Source: an uncultured Bacilli bacterium
GTDB lineage: Bacteria; Bacillota_I; Bacilli_A; RF39; UBA660
Assembly (NCBI GenBank): GCA_947628065.1
Contig: CANQYK010000004.1
Location: 1-42,970 of the forward strand
DNA length: 42,970 bases
Direction: 5' to 3'
This document shows, one piece after another, positions 39,785-42,970 of the stretch. Made by a program: the position numbers and the translations under genes. Below the pieces are notes generated by a model. It saw nothing but the letters and a program-made list of their open reading frames with translations, did no database searches and was not told where the DNA came from. The stretch's first letter is position 1. Each line of letters opens with the position of its first letter.

Positions 39785-40849
39785 TTATCCCTCCTTTTTT
39801 AATGTTAACAAATCATAAAAAGCTTCTAGTCTTGTATTCATACCTTCCACGCCTGTTTGTTCATCAAAAGAAAAAAATAAAATAGGAAGACTCATATCTT
39901 TGCTTGCTCTCATAATAATAGGCATGGCACCAATTTCTGGTGTACATCCTGTTGGTTTGGTATGGATTACACCATCAAAATGATGCTTTTTTAACCAAAG
40001 AACACGATATACATTATCCAGTCCATCCGCACCTAATGTATATTTACAATATTTTCTTACTTTGTATTTCATAAAAGGTAAGAGGATAGCTTTTTGATAA
40101 AGCAAGTAAGAAAGATTCGTAAAACGTTTAATTTCAATGTGAAATTTTGCTAAGTTTTTTTCAAGTTCATAGTTGGAAAAGCTCTCCATTGCTGTATAAA
40201 GTTCTCCAATGATTCCAACTTTAAGACAGTTTTTTGGTTTGTTGATTTCTATTTTTTGTAATTTTCTTTTATATTTTTTATAAATTTTTCTTAATTGGTA
40301 GGTGTTTTTTGCTTTATTACATTCTTTTATAAATGCTTTCTTCAGTTTCAAAAAAGAATCTGGTTTTACCTCAAATCCAACGACTTTTCTTATTTTACTA
40401 TCTAGTTTATCAAGATACGTAACATAAAAAAAGGCAAAAACTAAATATTTCAAAAAGCTCCTTCGTTTTAAATCTTTGTTTTGTTTTTTAAAAATTTGAT
40501 AAAGTTCTCTTAATCTTAAGTGATCGCGCTCAATAATTTGAACAAAATGAAAGTCATATCCTAAATCTTTTAAAATTGTCTCTTGTACTTCGGCATAATA
40601 ACGATATCTACAGCCTCCTCCTGCTTGGTATAATACATTGGCTCCTAATTCTAAGGCTTCTATAAAATTGCCTAAATTGTATTTAAAAGGAACGCAGACA
40701 GAGTCCGGTGAATGTTTACTTCCTAATTCAATTGTTTTTTTGGTAATGGGAGGAACAATTAAGACCTCTTTCTTGGTCATATCTTGTAAGAGTCTTCGAA
40801 TCGGATATTGATAATCACCAAGTTGGGGAAAAGCAAGGATTTCTTTCAT
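39785..40849 (-). CDS. 2-hydroxyacyl-CoA dehydratase/DUF2229-related protein
   Basis: The 354-residue protein matches the region of large activase-like proteins that resembles the dehydratase D subunit. Its start, PQLGDYQYPIRRLLQDM, and HSPDSVCVPFKYNLGNFIEA are typical, with Cys57 a likely cluster ligand. YQAGGGCRYRYYAEVQETIL supplies another Cys, and later come PTGCTPEIGAMPIIMRASKD and PILFFSFDEQTGVEGMNTRL. It overlaps the upstream gene by 4 bp (ATGA) and ends 1 bp before the activase, so the three proteins are probably made together and form a complex. The reaction is unknown. Confidence 0.82.
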   Translation of the reverse strand: MKEILAFPQLGDYQYPIRRLLQDMTKKEVLIVPPITKKTIELGSKHSPDSVCVPFKYNLGNFIEALELGANVLYQAGGGCRYRYYAEVQETILKDLGYDFHFVQIIERDHLRLRELYQIFKKQNKDLKRRSFLKYLVFAFFYVTYLDKLDSKIRKVVGFEVKPDSFLKLKKAFIKECNKAKNTYQLRKIYKKYKRKLQKIEINKPKNCLKVGIIGELYTAMESFSNYELEKNLAKFHIEIKRFTNLSYLLYQKAILLPFMKYKVRKYCKYTLGADGLDNVYRVLWLKKHHFDGVIHTKPTGCTPEIGAMPIIMRASKDMSLPILFFSFDEQTGVEGMNTRLEAFYDLLTLKKEG

Positions 40850-41751
40850 AGATGGATTCCTCCTTTTAACATATCAAGAAAGCTTTCTAGTCGTGTGATG
40901 ATTGCGACATCACTATCCAAGTCTTCAAACGTAAGAAGTAAAACTTTTGTATTTTTTTTCTTTCTAAGAATCATTTCATTGGTTAGGGAGTCTGGTCCAC
41001 AAGGAAATGCGGTAATTAAAATAACACCATCAACAAAAGGAGAAAAGTAAGAGAAGGCTCCTAGTAGTTCTTTGTTCATTGTCCAGTGAACCGTTTTGGA
41101 TATTTTTTTAAAGTTATCTATTTTATCTCTTTTTGCTTCATAACTATAGATGACTTCTACATCTTGTTCTTTTAAATAAGTCGTAATTCTTTTTCCCATT
41201 AATTCATCTTCTAATGTATAAGGATGACCCAAAAGAAGAATTTTGGTCTTTTTGCTTTTTAACTTTTCTTCTCCTTTTTGTTCTAGTTTCCTAATGTATT
41301 CCTTCTCTTTTTCTTTGGCAATGTTATAAGCGTGTTGGGATTCTAAAATACTAAATCCTAATTCTCTTCCTAGCTTTAAAAAAGCTTTTTTCTCTGTTTG
41401 ATGTCTTTTTACATCAATATTATAGTTTAAAAGAGGAATATCACTATAAAGATTATGAACCAAATCATACAAGGCATTAAAATTGGTACATACTTGTTCT
41501 TTTTTTTCTAAGGAATAGATTCTGGGAATTAATAGTAAATCACATTTTCCCTTTAAAGCTTCAATGTGTCCAAAAAAAAGCTTCATGGAAAGACACGTCT
41601 CATCAATCGCTTTGTTTTGTCCCATTTTAAGAAGTTCTTTTGTACTTTTTCCACTTTCTATATAAGGAACATCCAAAACATCAAAAAAAGTTTTCCATAA
41701 CGTGTGATAGTGATAATAAAGAAGTGTTTTTGGAATACCAATGGTTTTCAT
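40846..41751 (-). CDS. DUF2229-type dehydratase/activase-related protein
   Basis: This 301-residue protein starts MKTIGIPKTLLYYHYHTLWK, the typical opening of DUF2229 proteins (I-G-I-P-R-x-L-x-x-Y). KAIDETCLSMKLFFGHIEAL contains a conserved Cys, LLLIPRIYSLEKKEQVCTNF a second, and FPCGPDSLTNEMILRKKKNT a third. KILLLGHPYTLEDELMGKRI follows the usual G-H-P-Y/F motif. The last lines (LLLTFEDLDSDVAIITRLES) mirror the end of the next gene's product, suggesting the two are related halves of one ancestral dehydratase-like protein. AAGGAGGAAG precedes the ATG. It is the first gene of the operon, divergent from the thioredoxin-like gene. Confidence 0.82.
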   Translation of the reverse strand: MKTIGIPKTLLYYHYHTLWKTFFDVLDVPYIESGKSTKELLKMGQNKAIDETCLSMKLFFGHIEALKGKCDLLLIPRIYSLEKKEQVCTNFNALYDLVHNLYSDIPLLNYNIDVKRHQTEKKAFLKLGRELGFSILESQHAYNIAKEKEKEYIRKLEQKGEEKLKSKKTKILLLGHPYTLEDELMGKRITTYLKEQDVEVIYSYEAKRDKIDNFKKISKTVHWTMNKELLGAFSYFSPFVDGVILITAFPCGPDSLTNEMILRKKKNTKVLLLTFEDLDSDVAIITRLESFLDMLKGGIHL

Positions 41752-41841
41752 CCGTCTTCCTCCTTTTCGATATAACTTATGATGAAAAAAGAAAAATATT
41801 TCTTAAAAAATAAGAAAAAAAGTGCGAAAAATACCTATTTG

Positions 41842-41850
41842 TGTTATAAT
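41842..41850 (+). promoter_or_regulatory. Extended -10 promoter of thioredoxin-like gene
   Basis: TGTTATAAT is an ideal extended -10 (TGn-TATAAT). No clear -35 is visible. AGGAGGGAT follows as ribosome binding site. Confidence 0.65.
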
Positions 41851-41871
41851 CTTAGTAGGAGGGATGAAAAA

Positions 41872-42444
41872 ATGAAAAATACAGAAACAATCAAGACAGC
41901 TGTAATTATTGTTTTAGCACTTGTTTTAGTATTTGGTGGTAGTTTTATGGCTTCTGAATTAAAAAATAAAAATACAGCAAGTGTTGATAATGCGGAGAAA
42001 GAATCAAGTACATCAAACGATACAGAAACAACAAATAATGAGACAACAAGTGAAGAAAGTAGTGAGGAAGACGAAATTCCAGAAAGTGAGCAAAAAGAGT
42101 TAAAGGAAATTGATATTGATAAATATCTATCATTGAAAAAAGGTGATGATAAGGCAATTATCTATGTAGCACGTCCAACTTGTCATTATTGCCAAGAACA
42201 AGAACCAATTATGAAAAATATTGTTTATGAGTATGATGCTCCTGTTAATTATTTGAATACAGATGAACTTGATGATGATGGACAAAACAAATTAATTAAA
42301 TCCGATGATTACTTTAGTGAAGGATATGGAACTCCACTTATCTTAATTGTTCAAAAAAATGAAATCATTGACAAAATAGAAGGATTATCAACAAAAGATA
42401 ATATTGTATCACTTTTCAAAAAACATGATTTTATTAAGGATTAA
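41872..42444 (+). CDS. Membrane-anchored thioredoxin-fold protein
   Basis: ATG 41872 follows TAGGAGGG; an upstream in-frame ATG overlaps the promoter. The 190 residues have one N-terminal membrane helix (TAVIIVLALVLVFGGSFMAS) and a Ser/Thr/Glu-rich linker to about residue 75. The thioredoxin-like domain has AIIYVARPTCHYCQEQEPIM, with active Cys104 and Cys107 (C-H-Y-C). GYGTPLILIVQKNEIIDKIE supplies the cis-proline (T-P). The C-H-Y-C pair suggests an extracytoplasmic thiol oxidoreductase or redox adaptor. Partners may be Cys-containing secreted proteins such as the glucosaminidase-like protein; this is inference. Confidence 0.88.
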   Translation: MKNTETIKTAVIIVLALVLVFGGSFMASELKNKNTASVDNAEKESSTSNDTETTNNETTSEESSEEDEIPESEQKELKEIDIDKYLSLKKGDDKAIIYVARPTCHYCQEQEPIMKNIVYEYDAPVNYLNTDELDDDGQNKLIKSDDYFSEGYGTPLILIVQKNEIIDKIEGLSTKDNIVSLFKKHDFIKD

Positions 42445-42455
42445 GGTGTAAAAAG

Positions 42456-42899
42456 ATGAGCCAAAAAGAAAAATTGGAAACTTTATTAAATGAGTTTCAC
42501 TCTAAATATCCAATGACAATTGGTTGGCGGTTAAAGAAGAATAGTCGTATTCTTTTAGAACATCTTTATGAAGATGAGAAAATCGAATATGCTTTTTATG
42601 CCCAAAAGAATGACAATCCACTTGATTTTTTAGGAACCGGTGTTGTTGCGCTTACCAATAAACGTTTGGTAATTGGTCGAGATCGAGTTGTGATTGGTTA
42701 TTTCTTTGATAGTATTACACCAGACTTATTTAATGATTTAAAAGTAAAAAGTGGAATCATTTTTGGTAAGATTGAAATCGATATGGTAAAAGAATTTATT
42801 GTATTAAGTAATATTGATAAAAGAGCATTACCAGAAATAGAGAAAAAAGTAACAAACTTTATGCATGAGGCAAAATTAAAATATCAAAATAACGATTAA
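42456..42899 (+). CDS. Bacterial PH-domain-like protein
   Basis: The 147-residue cytoplasmic protein follows the thioredoxin-like gene by 11 bp and is probably cotranscribed. Its middle, VVALTNKRLVIGRDRVVIGY, followed by KSGIIFGKIEIDMVKEFIVL, is the strand pattern of short bacterial PH-like (bPH/YvbH-type) domains, in which A-L-T-N-x-R-L marks the second strands. It ends in a helix (EIEKKVTNFMHEAKLKY). No enzymatic motif is visible. A strong terminator follows. Confidence 0.7.
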   Translation: MSQKEKLETLLNEFHSKYPMTIGWRLKKNSRILLEHLYEDEKIEYAFYAQKNDNPLDFLGTGVVALTNKRLVIGRDRVVIGYFFDSITPDLFNDLKVKSGIIFGKIEIDMVKEFIVLSNIDKRALPEIEKKVTNFMHEAKLKYQNND

Positions 42900-42900
42900 T

Positions 42901-42925
42901 CAAGAGAGCTCTCTTGGTTTTTCTT
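42901..42925 (+). terminator. Terminator after PH-like gene
   Basis: CAAGAG/CTCTTG around AGCT is a perfect hairpin followed by a T run. Confidence 0.85.
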
Positions 42926-42942
42926 TTTTTTCATGGTATGAT
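42914..42942 (+). promoter_or_regulatory. Possible promoter of the gene at the right edge
   Basis: TTGGTT (42914-42919), a 17-bp spacer and TATGAT (42937-42942). It overlaps the preceding terminator, so the -35 is uncertain. Confidence 0.4.
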
Positions 42943-42960
42943 TAAAATGAGGTTGATGGT

Positions 42961-42970
42961 ATGAAAGTTG
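42961..42970 (+). CDS. Start of a further gene (3' end outside window)
   Basis: ATG 42961 follows GAGGTTGAT at a suitable distance, behind a possible promoter. Only three codons (M-K-V) are visible, so the product cannot be judged. Confidence 0.4.

Noticed and set aside
1-42970. A template repeat or reverse transcriptase for the GC-rich block
   Set aside because: I found no second copy of the block and no protein with reverse transcriptase motifs in the window, so a complete retroelement is not claimed here.
1-42970. CRISPR arrays and tRNA genes
   Set aside because: No regularly spaced repeats and no tRNA-like conserved T-arm sequence with matching acceptor stem were seen.

Overview
The window (about 31% GC by eye) comes from a low-GC, single-membrane Gram-positive bacterium. 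Gene order places it in the Bacilli: dnaD-nth facing ponA-recU, gpsB directly followed by rnpB, and a rodZ-like gene-pgsA-recA then rny are all conserved Bacillus-type neighbourhoods. RNase J, RNase Y, sortases, a class A penicillin-binding protein and RecU agree. Long A/T-rich genes and many uncharacterised surface proteins suggest an uncultured gut-associated lineage, but the sequence does not fix a species.

Layout. 1-5700 is accessory and decayed: a large serine recombinase (5' end outside the window), an unknown cargo gene, an IS982-like transposase remnant, palindromes, a cell-wall amidase that has lost its N-terminus but keeps five LysM repeats, and a DUF1016/YhcG-type PD-(D/E)XK nuclease gene broken by one missing base. 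The YhcG gene sits between what look like the two ends of a BRO-N/DinD-like gene whose promoter contains an SOS-type operator. A second, slightly diverged copy of the LysM gene's 3' end marks the right edge.

5700-15900 is core: HU, CCA-adding enzyme, DnaD, endonuclease III, then (minus strand) an unknown gene-recU-ponA, then gpsB, RNase P RNA, a RodZ-like protein, PgsA and RecA with a LexA-type box.

15900-17840 is the most unusual part. A promoter drives a leader with a 16-codon ORF containing a run of ten G, then a terminator-like hairpin, then a secreted or anchored protein. That protein's C-terminus contains a short block of about 55% GC rich in NNC codons, resembling the variable repeat of a diversity-generating retroelement. 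No reverse transcriptase or template repeat lies in the window.

17900-22300 holds a GNAT acetyltransferase, a rhomboid protease, RNase Y and (minus) RNase J. 22300-33700 is a cell-surface region with two sortase systems. The first is a thioester/Cna-B adhesin with a sortase and a membrane protein. The second is a class B sortase next to two proteins sharing an ENPDTSD sorting motif. Between them lie 3D/RlpA-like and glucosaminidase-like proteins and Tex. 33700-38820 carries a Ca2+-type P-ATPase with a structured leader, an EEP-fold protein lacking its catalytic residues, and an ABC-F protein. 38836-41751 (minus) is a compact three-gene 2-hydroxyacyl-CoA dehydratase/activase-type operon. The window ends with a membrane-anchored thioredoxin-like protein, a short PH-domain-like protein and the start of another gene.
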